The notes: generated by a model not told the origin, from the letters alone. A stretch of 64,000 nucleotides of DNA from Arthrobacter globiformis (GCF_030817195.1 NZ_JAUSYZ010000001.1:124001-188000), one strand, 5' to 3'. Positions 1-9,758 are shown, numbered from the stretch's first letter. Program-made: numbers and translations.

Positions 1-269
1 TGCACGACGCGGGCGGTCAGCGTGGCCAGGAGGATCACCAGGAGCATGAGCGCACCCGCCCGGACCTGGATGAAGAAGCGCTTGCGGTGCAGCTCGCCGC
101 GGCCATAGATGCCGGTGAACGCACCGAAGGAGGCAAAGATCGCCAGGTCCAGCCGGCCCAGCAGCACCAGGGTGATTAGCGGCACGAACACGCCCACGGC
201 GCACCGCATGGCGACGTGATGGTCCTTGTTTGCCGGGGCAAGGGTGAACAACTCGGCCAGCAGCTTCAC
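1..269 (-). CDS. FUSC-like inner membrane protein, C-terminal part beyond window edge
   Basis: A minus-strand frame runs open from a GTG at 269 off the left edge, giving 89 codons. The visible part has a hydrophilic start (residues about 1-20), a hydrophobic stretch with GVFVPLITLVLLGRL, the segment FASFGAFTGIYGRG and a second hydrophobic helix. That layout resembles the N-terminal membrane half of FUSC / aromatic-acid-exporter-like proteins. An in-frame stop lies upstream and no ATG is available; GAAAGG sits about 12 bases before the GTG, so GTG is the likely start. The family call rests on a short fragment and substrate cannot be inferred. Confidence 0.55.
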   Translation of the reverse strand, partial: MKLLAELFTLAPANKDHHVAMRCAVGVFVPLITLVLLGRLDLAIFASFGAFTGIYGRGELHRKRFFIQVRAGALMLLVILLATLTARVV

Positions 270-343
270 GGTGAAATCGCGCCTTTCGTTGCAGTCTGGA
301 ACTGACGACGGCGGCGCTGGCGTTCGCTTACCAGTTTAACGGG

Positions 344-374
344 GGCGGCCTCCGCCTTCCCCGCGGAGGCCGCC
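344..374 (-). terminator. Probable intrinsic terminator of the beta-propeller gene
   Basis: A perfect 12-bp inverted repeat (arms 344-355 and 363-374, 7-base loop) lies just beyond the stop of the minus-strand gene ending at 417. The T-tract is weak (CCCGTTAAAC on the minus strand), as is common in high-GC actinobacteria. Confidence 0.6.
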
Positions 375-416
375 TGCTGCCCTGTTGCGTTCGTCTCCTA
401 GTTCGAGTTTGCGGGC

Positions 417-1394
417 CTACTTCGTGGCGTTGGTGCGTGCATCCACCGTGACCACTTCAAAGGTCTTGGCGTTCGGCACCCCGAACTTGGCATTGACCGC
501 GGCGAGGGTGTCATCGAACAGTGCGGCCGTCGTCGGGATATTGAAGTCCGGGCTGGTGATGACCTCGCGCAACCTTGCCGTCGATTCGTGGAAGTTCACC
601 CGCAGCCGGCTGATCTGGTTGGAGAAGTTCTGCACGGCCCAGACGGTATCGCCCTTGACCAGGACGCCGTCGACGTTGGGGACCTTCACCCCGGTGATCG
701 CGGTGCTGGCGCCGGTCCGCGGGCTGACCGTGTACAGCGCCTGGTTGCCCGTGTGGGCCACCACCAGCCGGCGGGCGTCACGTGAATAGGCGATGCCGTT
801 GAGGTTGAACTGCTTGCTGGTGTCCGCCGCCGGGCCCTTCAGGGTCAGCGTGCGGACGCTGCCCAGGTCGCCGTCGTCGTCCACCGGGATGAAGTACAGC
901 TCACCCTGCCGCGAGTTGGTGAACCAGGCGCCATGGTCCGTGAGGGCCACGTCGTTGATGAAGGCTTCCTTCGTGGTCAGCTGGAAGGTCTTGACCGTCT
1001 TGCCCGTGTCGGTGTCGTACACGTAGGCCCGGCCCGTGGGGCCGCCTGCGACGAACAGCAGGTCGTTGTGCCGGTCCGCCTTCATGCCCACAGCCATCCT
1101 GCCGTCGGGCGCATCGATGAACTTGGTCGCCTTGTCCTTGCGGATGTCGCCGCGGTAGATGTCCCCGGTGACCAGGTCACCCGCGAAGAATTTCGTGCTG
1201 CCGGCGGCCGCGATGCCTTCGGCACCCTTGGCCCCGTCCAGCAGGATGACCGGGGCAGCTTCCCCCGAACGGGACTGCACGGACCGGGTCTCTCCGGCCG
1301 AGGCTGCGGGTGCGGGGACCAGGAGCGCGGCGAGGGCGAGGAACCCTACCGCGGCACGGCGGCGCGTATGACCTGAACTGGTGCTGATGGGCAT
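417..1394 (-). CDS. Secreted SMP-30/gluconolactonase-like beta-propeller protein
   Basis: 325 residues. The N-terminus has an arginine cluster (RRR, 11-13), a hydrophobic core and an Ala-Ser-Ala site at 31-33, a typical Sec signal peptide with cleavage after 33, so the protein is probably exported. The rest is a run of blade-like repeats (e.g. VAGGPTGRAYVYDTDTGKTV, NGIAYSRDARRLVVAHT) typical of SMP-30/NHL-type six-bladed propellers. The ATG at 1394 is preceded by GGAGAG at good spacing; a longer open frame to 1550 has no such site and would bury the signal peptide. Enzyme activity is unknown; a sugar-lactonase or a purely structural propeller are both possible. Confidence 0.7.
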   Translation of the reverse strand: MPISTSSGHTRRRAAVGFLALAALLVPAPAASAGETRSVQSRSGEAAPVILLDGAKGAEGIAAAGSTKFFAGDLVTGDIYRGDIRKDKATKFIDAPDGRMAVGMKADRHNDLLFVAGGPTGRAYVYDTDTGKTVKTFQLTTKEAFINDVALTDHGAWFTNSRQGELYFIPVDDDGDLGSVRTLTLKGPAADTSKQFNLNGIAYSRDARRLVVAHTGNQALYTVSPRTGASTAITGVKVPNVDGVLVKGDTVWAVQNFSNQISRLRVNFHESTARLREVITSPDFNIPTTAALFDDTLAAVNAKFGVPNAKTFEVVTVDARTNATK

Positions 1395-1654
1395 GACGGT
1401 GCTCTCCACGAGTCGACTCTTCCGTGCGAGCAGGCCGTTGTACGGGAGTCCGCACGCTGGTCCCTTCAGTGTAGGGACCGGGCCGGAGGCTGGCCATAGC
1501 CGCGCAGCCACCGCGAGTTTATGTAGAGATATTGGGAGCAAAAGCCCCATCAGACGGCATTATCTGTACAAACCTCCATGCATCCGGGGAATGTTTCGCG
1601 GGATCGGAACGCGGGGGCAATCACCCTGTAACAGCGGCCGGGCAGTCTGGCACC

Positions 1655-2514
1655 ATGAAGCCCCACGCGCCGAAGCCCCACACGCCGACCCCGTCCGCGG
1701 CCGAACTGAGCTGCGAGGTCTGCGGGCAGATGCCCGAGCCGACCAAGACCCGCCTCACGGTGGCCAATGTCGCCGTCATGCTCCCGATCGAACTGCTGGT
1801 GCACGCGCTGGTGGTGCAGACGCATTTGCCCTATCTGGCCAAGGTGCTGGTCCTGACCCTGACGGCCACCGTCCTGGTGATCTGGGTGGCCGAGCCCTCC
1901 GCGGCGCGGGTTTTGCGGCGGTGGCTCCACGCACCCGCCCTGCGGCACCGCCGGCGCCTTGGCACGGCACCCGCGCTGTGGCGTGCCCGGACCGTGCTCC
2001 GCGACGAGCCCGGCTCCCTTAAGCGGATCACCAGGTCGCTGGCACTGCTGGACACCAACATCCTGGGCATCCACGTCCACCCGGTCCGGGGCGGGGTGAT
2101 GGATGAATTCGTCCTGTCGGCCCCGGGCGAGGTCAGCGAGCGCCAGCTGCTGGAGGCCTTGGCGGACGGCGGCGGACGCAGCACGCAGGTCTGGCCCACC
2201 ACCGCCCTGGCCATGGCCGACGGGCAGACCAAGGCCCTGAGCCTGGCCGCCCGGATCGCCGCCACGCCGGGGGAGCTTCCGCTGGCCGTGGCGGAACTGC
2301 TGTCCGCCCGGATCCTCGATCCCGCCGGTGAGTCAGCCCGCCACGTTAGTGAAACGAACGACGCCGGGACCGTCCTGAAGATCCCGACCGCCTGGCACGG
2401 ACCCATCACCTTTTTCCGTCCCGGCGAGCCGTTCACGCCGGCCGAATCGGCCCGTGCCCACCGGCTCGCGGAGCTCGCCGAAATCCTGGCGCACCGGGAG
2501 CCCCTTCGGGTCGG

Positions 2515-2533
<19 letters not shown>
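1655..2533 (+). CDS. Membrane-anchored ACT-like domain protein
   Basis: 292 residues. A CxxC motif (CEVC, about residue 17) precedes two hydrophobic segments (about 35-57 and 60-80), followed by a basic stretch and an ACT-like region (LALLDTNILGIHVHPVRGGV, about 125-170), which in other proteins binds small ligands. A C-terminal region follows, without recognised catalytic motifs. Its 3' end overlaps the convergent aldo/keto reductase gene by 19 bases (2515-2533). The ATG at 1655 begins the soluble Pro/His-rich head; an upstream in-frame start at 1532 would add non-conserved sequence. Function is unknown; a ligand-sensing membrane protein is an inference. Confidence 0.6.
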
Positions 2534-3498
<965 letters not shown>

Positions 3499-3583
3499 TC
3501 GGTACTTCCCTTTCGATGCTTGCCCTTCGGCCGCTGTCACAATTCGTTTTTTCGCGGGCCACGGGTTACTTCTCCGAAAACCC

Positions 3584-3613
3584 TTGACAGTGTCCCACGC
3601 CACTCCTTACCTT
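3584..3613 (+). promoter_or_regulatory. Promoter of the ACS-family MFS gene
   Basis: TTGACA at 3584-3589 and TACCTT at 3608-3613, spacer 18 bp. The same arrangement (TTGACA, TACCGT) appears before the second carrier gene. The tandem GGGATCCC palindromes start 4 bases after the -10 element, where a bound repressor would block initiation. Confidence 0.65.
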
Positions 3614-3616
3614 GAA

Positions 3617-3643
3617 TTTGGGATCCCAAATCGGGATCCCAAA
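3617..3643. promoter_or_regulatory. Tandem GGGATCCC operators (one perfect, one degenerate)
   Basis: A perfect 14-bp palindrome TTTGGGATCCCAAA at 3617-3630 is followed by a second copy with an imperfect left arm (TCGGGATCCCAAA, 3631-3643). The GGGATCCC cores begin at 3620 and 3633, 13 bp apart. Two further perfect copies flank the next promoter. Palindromes of this size are typical of FCD-type GntR regulators; the gene at 8278 is the obvious candidate, by inference only. Confidence 0.75.
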
Positions 3644-3770
3644 TAGCGAGGCTCTTCCGCTGGCCCACACCCAACACCGCCAGCCCGAAAATTCCCGCCA
3701 GACCGCGGCCGCACCGCCCCCACTTCGTCCCCCCACCCCCTGTCCGCACCCTTCCCGCAAAGGAGAAGCT

Positions 3771-5129
3771 GTGTCTCTTCCAGATACTGAAGCAGTGACA
3801 ACCCCGACCCAATCCACGAAATCCCGCGGCCCTGAGCCCGGCACGGACGGCGTGCAACGGCGCACCAGCGTCCGATGGAAGCTCTTCCTGCTGCTGCTCG
3901 TCCTGGTCGCCGTCAACTACATCGACCGCGGCTCCATCTCGGTGGCGCTGCCCATCATCCAAAAGGAATTCAACCTCGCCCCGGAGCTCGTGGGCCTCCT
4001 GCTTTCCGCCTTTTTCTGGACCTACGCCCTGATGCAGATCCCGGTGGGCCTGCTGATCGACAAATTCGGGCCGCGCAAGGTCATGACAGCCTCCTGCGTG
4101 GGCTGGGGCGCAGCGACCGCCGCCTCCGGCATGGCCGGCGGCTTCCTGAGCATGTTCATCGCCCGCCTGGGCATCGGCGTCACCGAAGCAGGCGTCATGC
4201 CGGCCGGCGGCAAGCTGAACGCCATCTGGATGCACAAGTCCGAGCGCGGCCGGGGTGCCACCATCCTGGACGCCGGTGCTCCCCTCGGCGCGGGCCTGGG
4301 CGGCATCCTTATCGCCGGCCTCATCGCCGCCACCGGCAGCTGGCGCAGTTCGTTCGTCATCGCCGGTGCCGCCACCGTCCTGATGGGCCTGGCCGTCTGG
4401 TGGTACGTCCGCGACAACCCGCGCCAGCACCGCGGCGTCAACGCTGCCGAGGCCGACTACATCGAAGCCTCGCATGCGGCGGAGGATGCCGAAGCCGAGA
4501 AGGAAGGCAGCAAGGGCAAGCGGGCACTGCTCCCCTACCTGAAATTCCGCTCCTTCTGGGCCATGTGCTTTGGCTGGCTGGGCTTCAACGGCGTGTTCTA
4601 CGGCCTGCTCACCTGGGGTCCGCTCTACCTCGCCCAGGCCAAGGGCTTCGACCTGAAAACCATCGGCTGGTCCACCTTCGTGATCTTCGGAGCCGGCTTC
4701 GTCGGCGAGATCCTGGGCGGCACCATCGCCGACAAGTGGCGGGCGTCCGGAGCCTCGGCCAACCGCGTCATGCGGACACTGCTGGGCATCTCGAGCGTCG
4801 TGGTGGTGGGCGGCCTCATCGGGGTGACCGTCGTCGCTGACCCGACCACCGCCGTCGTCCTTCTCTCCGTGGTGATGTTCTTCCTCCGCTGGGTGGGCCT
4901 GTTCTGGAGCATCCCGTCCATCCTGGGCGGCCGCACCAACGCCGGCGTGCTCGGCGGGGCGATGAACTTCAGTGGCAACATCTCCGGTTTCGTCACGCCG
5001 ATCGCCGTCGGCCTGATCGTGGGCGCCACCGGCTCCTACACCTGGGCGCTGCTCTACTTCGTGGGATCGGCCATCATCATGGGCGTCTCCGTGCTCACCC
5101 TGAACTACAACAAGCGCCTTCCCGTCTAA
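3771..5129 (+). CDS. MFS transporter, anion:cation symporter (ACS) type
   Basis: 452 residues with about 12 membrane segments. It shows MFS signatures such as DRGSISVALPIIQKEF after TM1, DKFGPRKVMTASC in the loop between TM2 and TM3, and GVTEAGVMPAGGK in TM4, typical of ACS members that import organic acids (hexuronates, glucarate, phthalate, tartrate). GTG at 3771 is chosen because AAAGGAG lies 5-6 bases upstream; a start at 3612 would translate through the operator DNA. It has its own promoter with two operators and lies upstream of a second carrier and the amidase/hydantoinase genes, suggesting uptake of the island's substrate. Confidence 0.85.
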   Translation: MSLPDTEAVTTPTQSTKSRGPEPGTDGVQRRTSVRWKLFLLLLVLVAVNYIDRGSISVALPIIQKEFNLAPELVGLLLSAFFWTYALMQIPVGLLIDKFGPRKVMTASCVGWGAATAASGMAGGFLSMFIARLGIGVTEAGVMPAGGKLNAIWMHKSERGRGATILDAGAPLGAGLGGILIAGLIAATGSWRSSFVIAGAATVLMGLAVWWYVRDNPRQHRGVNAAEADYIEASHAAEDAEAEKEGSKGKRALLPYLKFRSFWAMCFGWLGFNGVFYGLLTWGPLYLAQAKGFDLKTIGWSTFVIFGAGFVGEILGGTIADKWRASGASANRVMRTLLGISSVVVVGGLIGVTVVADPTTAVVLLSVVMFFLRWVGLFWSIPSILGGRTNAGVLGGAMNFSGNISGFVTPIAVGLIVGATGSYTWALLYFVGSAIIMGVSVLTLNYNKRLPV

Positions 5130-5164
5130 ACCTGCCGAGCCACCCCTGCAACACTTATCCCTGA

Positions 5165-5178
5165 TTTGGGATCCCAAA
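5165..5178. promoter_or_regulatory. GGGATCCC operator upstream of the second island promoter
   Basis: Perfect TTTGGGATCCCAAA palindrome ending 4 bases before the TTGACA box. With the copy at 5216-5229 it brackets the promoter; the centres are 51 bp apart, close to five helical turns, which would suit looping or cooperative binding. Confidence 0.8.
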
Positions 5179-5182
5179 ACCA

Positions 5183-5211
5183 TTGACATCAGCCCACGCG
5201 CAACCTACCGT
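5183..5211 (+). promoter_or_regulatory. Promoter of the MHS-amidase-hydantoinase operon
   Basis: TTGACA (5183-5188) and TACCGT (5206-5211) with a 17-bp spacer, flanked on both sides by perfect GGGATCCC operators. It probably drives the genes from 5309 to 11990, which run on the same strand with short gaps or overlaps. Confidence 0.7.
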
Positions 5212-5215
5212 CATA

Positions 5216-5229
5216 TTTGGGATCCCAAA
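5216..5229. promoter_or_regulatory. GGGATCCC operator over the transcription start
   Basis: Perfect TTTGGGATCCCAAA palindrome 4 bases after the -10 element, covering the expected +1. The position mirrors that of the operator at the first carrier promoter, which supports a single repressor controlling both units. Confidence 0.8.
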
Positions 5230-5308
5230 CCGGCACAACGGGGACAACGTCCTCAAACTCAATCCAACCGGTTCCTGTACCCCCAATCGCATCGCCCAGG
5301 AGGGCCAC

Positions 5309-6676
5309 ATGTCGATCAACTCCCGAATCCGCAGTTCCGTGTCCGACGCCAAGCCGAAGGGCGGCGGGAACTCAATGAAGAGGGTCGTCGCCGCGAGCTT
5401 CGTCGGCACCACGCTTGAGTATTACGACTTCTTTGCCTACAGCACAGCAGCCTCCATCGTCTTCCCCATCCTGTTCTTCCCAGGGTCAGAACCCGCCACG
5501 GGCCTCCTGCTGGCCCTGGCCACCTACGCTGTGGGCTACGTGGTGCGTCCCCTGGGCGCCGCCATCTTCGGCCACTTCGGCGACAAGATCGGCCGCAAAA
5601 ACGTCCTGGTCACCACACTGCTCCTGATGGGCCTGGCCAGTGCCGCCGTCGGGCTTCTGCCCACCTACGAAAACATCGGCGTCTGGGCTCCGGTCCTGCT
5701 GGTGTCCCTTCGCTTCCTGCAGGGCATCGGCATCGGCGGCGAATGGGGCGGGGCCGCCCTCATGGTGACCGAGTCCGACAAGAGCGGCCGGCGCGGGCTC
5801 TTCGGCAGCCTCGTCCAGACCGCCGCGCCCACGGGCCTGCTCCTGGCCACCGGCATCTTCACGCTCATGACCTCGGCCCTCTCCAAGGAAGCCTTCCTCG
5901 CCTGGGGCTGGCGGATCCCGTTCCTGATCAGCTTCGCGCTGGTTGCCATCGGCCTCTACATCCGGCTGAAGCTCGCGGAGTCGCCGATCTTCGAGGAGAC
6001 GGAACAGAAGGCTGCGGAGAAGAAGCAGGAGGAAGTCAAGGCTCCGCTCCTGTACGTCTTCAAGCACTACAAGAAGCAGCTGGCTCTGGCAGTCGGCGCC
6101 CGGATCGGCAGCGACATCGCGTTCTACATCTTCGCGCTGTTCGTCCTCGTCTACGGAACCGAACACCTGGGCCTGCCCAAGAGCCTGGCCCTGGCCGCGT
6201 CGACCATTTCGGCCGTTGCCCAGATGATCAGCATCCCGCTGTTCGGCGCACTCTCGGACCGTGTGGGCCGCAGGCCCGTCATGATCGGCGGCGCCGTCGC
6301 GGGCATCATCTACAGCTTCGTGTTCATTGCGATGCTCAACTCCAAGGACCCGTTCCTGGTGCTCATCGCCCCCGCTATCGGCCTGGTGATCGTTGCGGCC
6401 ATGTACGCCCCTGTGGCCTCGTTCATCCCCGAACTGTTCGCAACCAGGGTCCGTTACACCGGATCCGCCGTGGGCTTCCAGCTCGCCGGCGTCTTCGGGG
6501 GCGGCTTTGCCCCGCTGATCGCCATCCAGCTGATCGTCCTGACCAGCTCCGGATTCGCGGTGGCCGGTTACCTGTCCGCCGCGCTGCTGCTCATGGTGTT
6601 CTGCGTCTACGTCGCCAAGGAAACGTCCAGGATCACCATGAACGAGGCCGGCAAGACGGCCAGCACCACACGATAA
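5309..6676 (+). CDS. MFS transporter, metabolite:H+ symporter (MHS) family
   Basis: 455 residues. MHS hallmarks are clear: the FVGTTLEYYDFFAYSTAA opening in TM1, YVVRPLGAAIFGHFGDKIGR in the TM2-TM3 loop, RFLQGIGIGGEWGGAA in TM4 and a second loop motif GALSDRVGRRPVM. Relatives import citrate, shikimate, proline or ketoacids with protons. ATG at 5309 is preceded by CAGGAGGG. It is the first gene of the run continuing into the amidase (11 bases downstream) and hydantoinase genes. Substrate is probably an acid or amide used by these enzymes; identity is not visible. Confidence 0.9.
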   Translation: MSINSRIRSSVSDAKPKGGGNSMKRVVAASFVGTTLEYYDFFAYSTAASIVFPILFFPGSEPATGLLLALATYAVGYVVRPLGAAIFGHFGDKIGRKNVLVTTLLLMGLASAAVGLLPTYENIGVWAPVLLVSLRFLQGIGIGGEWGGAALMVTESDKSGRRGLFGSLVQTAAPTGLLLATGIFTLMTSALSKEAFLAWGWRIPFLISFALVAIGLYIRLKLAESPIFEETEQKAAEKKQEEVKAPLLYVFKHYKKQLALAVGARIGSDIAFYIFALFVLVYGTEHLGLPKSLALAASTISAVAQMISIPLFGALSDRVGRRPVMIGGAVAGIIYSFVFIAMLNSKDPFLVLIAPAIGLVIVAAMYAPVASFIPELFATRVRYTGSAVGFQLAGVFGGGFAPLIAIQLIVLTSSGFAVAGYLSAALLLMVFCVYVAKETSRITMNEAGKTASTTR

Positions 6677-6687
6677 GGATCATGGAC

Positions 6688-8220
6688 ATGAACAACACCG
6701 CCCTGCCTTCAGCGCAGGCCACCGTGGACAGGACCTCCATGGACAGGACATCCACGGACAGGGAGCAGCTGACCCGGCTTTCCATGACCGAATGGGCGAG
6801 CGCCATGCGGGAGGGCCGCGTGACGGCGACCGAATGCCTGGAACTGCACCTGGAACGGATCGCCGAGGAAAACCCGCGCCTGAACGCCATCGTCACGCTC
6901 AACCCGCTGGCCGCTGAGGAAGCTGCCGCCGCGGACCGGGCTGCCGCCGATGGCAGGCCGCTGGGCCCCTTGCACGGCGTGCCGTTCACGGTGAAGGACA
7001 CCCTGGCCACGAAGGGTCTGCGCACGACGGCGGGAAGCCCCCTTCTGGGGGATTACGTACCGGAGCAGTCCGCGACGGCGGTCCGCCGCCTGCAGGAGGC
7101 AGGTGCGGTGTTGCTGGGCAAGACGAACTGTTCGGAGTTCGCGGTTGAGACACACACCCGCAACCCGCTCTTCGGTGACACCTGGAATCCGTGGGACACG
7201 GGCCTGACGTCCGGCGGTTCCACCGGCGGTGACAGCGCCGCCGTGGCCTCCGGCATGAGTGCCTTCGGGCTCGGCACCGACTTTGGCGGGTCCATCCGCT
7301 GGCCGGCCCACTGCACTGGCGTGGCGAGCCTGCGGCCCACTGTCGGTCTGGTGCCCGAGACGGGGCTTCTGCCGTATGTGCCGCCGGCGGCCGGAGAAAG
7401 CCTCCCCGCCCCCAACTCAATGTCTGCCCTGCACCGGCTTGGCACCGTGGCCTGGCTGGCCCGGAGCGTGGAGGATCTGGGCGTGCTGCTCGGCATCCTC
7501 GCCGGGCCGGATGGGGTGGATCCCTCCACCGTGCCGGTTCCGCTGGGCGCTCCGCTCGATTCCCTGGCCGGGATCAGCTGCGCCTGGTTCGAGGACGAGG
7601 GCACCCACCCCGTCCGGGACGATCTGGTGGCCGCCGTCCAGAGGGCCGCGGAAGCCCTTGAGGGCCTCGGTGTTCCGACGAAGCAAGGCAGGCCGCCAGG
7701 CCTGGAGCGGGCGGCGGCAGCCTTCGTTGCCCTCCGCACGGCCGAGGGAATGCCCGAAGTGGTGGAGCTTGCCACGGGGCGCGAGGACGAACTGGGCGCC
7801 AACCTGCGCAACTCCGTGCTGGGCGCAGAACCCGGCACGGTGCTGGACTACCGCAAGGCCGCCGCGGAGCGGGATGCGATCCGGGCACAGGTGCTGGGGT
7901 TCATGGCGGAGCACAACATCCTGCTGCTGCCTGTGGCCAGCCTGCCGGCCTCGGATCCCCGGACCGGAACCTTCAGCGTCCGCGGCAGGGAAATTCCGTG
8001 GACGGAGCTGGGATCCTGCTGCCGCGCCATCAGCATCCTTGGTTTCCCGGTGGCGGTTGTGCCCTGCGGGCTTTCCAGCGAAGGCCTCCCCGTGGGCGTC
8101 CAGGTGGTGGGCAGGCCGTACCGCGACCGCGAAGTACTCGCCGTCGCCGCGGCCCTTGAACGGGAGTTTGGCCGCTTCAGCCCCCCGCCGCCCAGGTCCA
8201 GGCCAGCTTCAGCGGACTGA
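6688..8220 (+). CDS. Amidase signature family hydrolase
   Basis: 510 residues. The amidase-signature Ser-cisSer-Lys triad is present: catalytic-region Lys in FTVKDTLA, the Gly/Ser-rich stretch TSGGSTGGDSAAVASG, and the nucleophile region FGGSIRWPAHC. Position 4 of GSIRWPA is Trp where many relatives have Ile or Val, which may shape the substrate pocket. The family hydrolyses linear amides to acid plus ammonia. ATG at 6688 is chosen because AAGGA sits 8 bases upstream; ATG at 6682 is too close to it. It follows the MHS carrier by 11 bases. A role in opening half-amides or carbamoyl products made by the downstream hydantoinase-like enzyme is inferred. Confidence 0.88.
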   Translation: MNNTALPSAQATVDRTSMDRTSTDREQLTRLSMTEWASAMREGRVTATECLELHLERIAEENPRLNAIVTLNPLAAEEAAAADRAAADGRPLGPLHGVPFTVKDTLATKGLRTTAGSPLLGDYVPEQSATAVRRLQEAGAVLLGKTNCSEFAVETHTRNPLFGDTWNPWDTGLTSGGSTGGDSAAVASGMSAFGLGTDFGGSIRWPAHCTGVASLRPTVGLVPETGLLPYVPPAAGESLPAPNSMSALHRLGTVAWLARSVEDLGVLLGILAGPDGVDPSTVPVPLGAPLDSLAGISCAWFEDEGTHPVRDDLVAAVQRAAEALEGLGVPTKQGRPPGLERAAAAFVALRTAEGMPEVVELATGREDELGANLRNSVLGAEPGTVLDYRKAAAERDAIRAQVLGFMAEHNILLLPVASLPASDPRTGTFSVRGREIPWTELGSCCRAISILGFPVAVVPCGLSSEGLPVGVQVVGRPYRDREVLAVAAALEREFGRFSPPPPRSRPASAD

Positions 8221-8277
8221 CCAGAGATGGAAGCCGCCGAGGACATAGAGTCTCTAAAAACCCACGAATGGAGCACC

Positions 8278-8961
8278 ATGCTTGCCGCAGAAGAAACCCA
8301 GAACAAGGAACGTCCCCTCCGCGAGACTGTCCGGGACACGCTGCGCACCAGGATCTTCGAAGGGCATTACGCTCCGGGCACACGGCTCGTGGAACGTGAC
8401 CTTGCCGCCGAGTTCAATGTCTCCCGGCTGCCGGTCCGCGAGGCGCTGCGGATGCTGCGCCAGGAGGGCCTCCTCAGCGACCGGGGAGCCCGCGGCGCCG
8501 AGGTCAGCTCCCTCAGCCCCAAGGACGTGGAGGATCTCTTCGATGTCCGCCAGTCATTGGAGGTGCTGGCCTGTCGCCTCGCCGCAGTCCGGGCAACACC
8601 GGAGGACCTTGAGTATCTTGAGGGGCTGCTGGACGAGGCCGAACGCTGCCTCGCCAAGGGCGCCGTCATGGAGGCCCACCGCGCCAACAGCGAATTCCAC
8701 GACGCCATCACCCGGATCGCGGACAACGGCTTCCTCAAATCCGCCCTCGAACCGCTGCAGGGCCGCATGCACTGGCTGTTCCGCCACGTCAGCGACCTGC
8801 CCGAACTGATCCAGGAGCACCGGGAACTTTACGGCGCCATCGCCAGCGGCGATCCCGACCGCGCCGCCGCGCAGTCGGCGTCGCACATCGGCAAATACCG
8901 CGAACAGTTCCCCGACGACTTCCAGAAAACAGAACCCGACCTTCACCGGAAGAAAAAATGA
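8278..8961 (+). CDS. GntR-family transcriptional regulator, FCD domain
   Basis: 227 residues. An N-terminal winged helix (about 15-80) contains the GntR signature YAPGTRLVERDLAAEFNVSR followed by PVREALRMLRQEGLL. A C-terminal FCD helical domain has DVRQSLEVLACRLAA and metal-ligand-type residues (NSEFHDAITRIA, HRELYGAIASGD). ATG at 8278 has GGAG just upstream; an alternative at 8227 lacks a good site. It sits inside the catabolic run and ends in an ATGA overlap with the next gene. FCD regulators are usually repressors released by an acid from the pathway; the GGGATCCC palindromes at the two promoters are the likely targets. Confidence 0.88.
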   Translation: MLAAEETQNKERPLRETVRDTLRTRIFEGHYAPGTRLVERDLAAEFNVSRLPVREALRMLRQEGLLSDRGARGAEVSSLSPKDVEDLFDVRQSLEVLACRLAAVRATPEDLEYLEGLLDEAERCLAKGAVMEAHRANSEFHDAITRIADNGFLKSALEPLQGRMHWLFRHVSDLPELIQEHRELYGAIASGDPDRAAAQSASHIGKYREQFPDDFQKTEPDLHRKKK

Positions 8962-9758
8962 AACTCCTTGTCATCAACCCCAACATCAGCGACGACGTCA
9001 CTGCCCTGATCGAGTCCGAGGCCCGGCGTTCTGCCTCCCCGGGCACCAGCCTGGTTGTCCGCACCGCCGGTCACGGCGTCGAGTACATCGAAACCCGCTT
9101 TGAATCGCTCATCGCGGCCGGCGCCGTCGCCGAGATCATTGCCGAACACACCGCCGGAGGCGGCGGGGATGCCGATCCCATCGACGGCGTCGTAGTGGCC
9201 GCCTTCGGGGACCCGGGGATGCCGGCGCTGAAGGAACTCGCCGACGTGCCGGTCATCGGCATCACCGAGGCGGCCCTCTGCGCCGCTGCGCTGCAGGGGC
9301 ACCGTTTCTCCATCATCGCCATCTCCGACCGGATCCGGCCCTGGTACCTGGACTGTGTGGAGCGCTTCGGCCTCGGCGGACGCCTGGCCTCCATCCGCTC
9401 CATCAATGAGACCCTGAACGCCATCGGTTCGGTGCAGCAGGACTTCAAGGAAACCCTCCTGGCACTCAGCCGGCGGGCCGTCGCGGAGGACGGGGCCGAC
9501 GTCGTCATCCTCGCCGGAGCGCCGCTGGCTGGGCTGGCCCGGGAACTCCAGGGGCAGATCCCCGTTCCCGTGGTGGACGGCATCTCCGCCGGCATCCGCA
9601 TGGCGGAGGCCGTGGTGGGGCTCCAGTCCGGCCCGCACCGCGCAGGTGCGTTCGCTCCCCCGCCGGTCAAGGCCCGCAAGGGCCTGTCCGAAAACCTCGA
9701 CGCCGCCCTGACCGCCGCCCAGACGGCGTCGAACGCCGCGGCGCCTTCCCCCAGCTAG
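8958..9758 (+). CDS. Asp/Glu/hydantoin racemase superfamily protein lacking both catalytic Cys
   Basis: 266 residues, start overlapping the GntR stop (ATGA). The fold signature is clear: VINPNIS at the N-terminus, FGDPGMPALKELADVPVIGI in the middle and AGAPLAGLA near 186. Hydantoin racemases use two Cys; here the position before FGDPG is Ala82 and the LGC-type motif reads LAGA with Gly187. Neither catalytic Cys is present, so classical racemisation is unlikely. The position between regulator and hydantoinase-like gene suggests a role in the same pathway. The Ala/Ser-rich tail after about 245 is probably disordered. Alternative: a decarboxylase- or isomerase-like branch using other residues. 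Confidence 0.8.
   Translation: MKLLVINPNISDDVTALIESEARRSASPGTSLVVRTAGHGVEYIETRFESLIAAGAVAEIIAEHTAGGGGDADPIDGVVVAAFGDPGMPALKELADVPVIGITEAALCAAALQGHRFSIIAISDRIRPWYLDCVERFGLGGRLASIRSINETLNAIGSVQQDFKETLLALSRRAVAEDGADVVILAGAPLAGLARELQGQIPVPVVDGISAGIRMAEAVVGLQSGPHRAGAFAPPPVKARKGLSENLDAALTAAQTASNAAAPSPS

Noticed and set aside
3537..5189. 550-codon minus-strand frame opposite the ACS-type carrier
   Set aside because: It is a GC-bias shadow rich in His/Gly/Asp; the plus strand encodes a full membrane transporter with known motifs.
8958..9758. Calling this gene an allantoin or hydantoin racemase
   Set aside because: Both catalytic Cys positions are Ala/Gly, so a racemase name would mislead.
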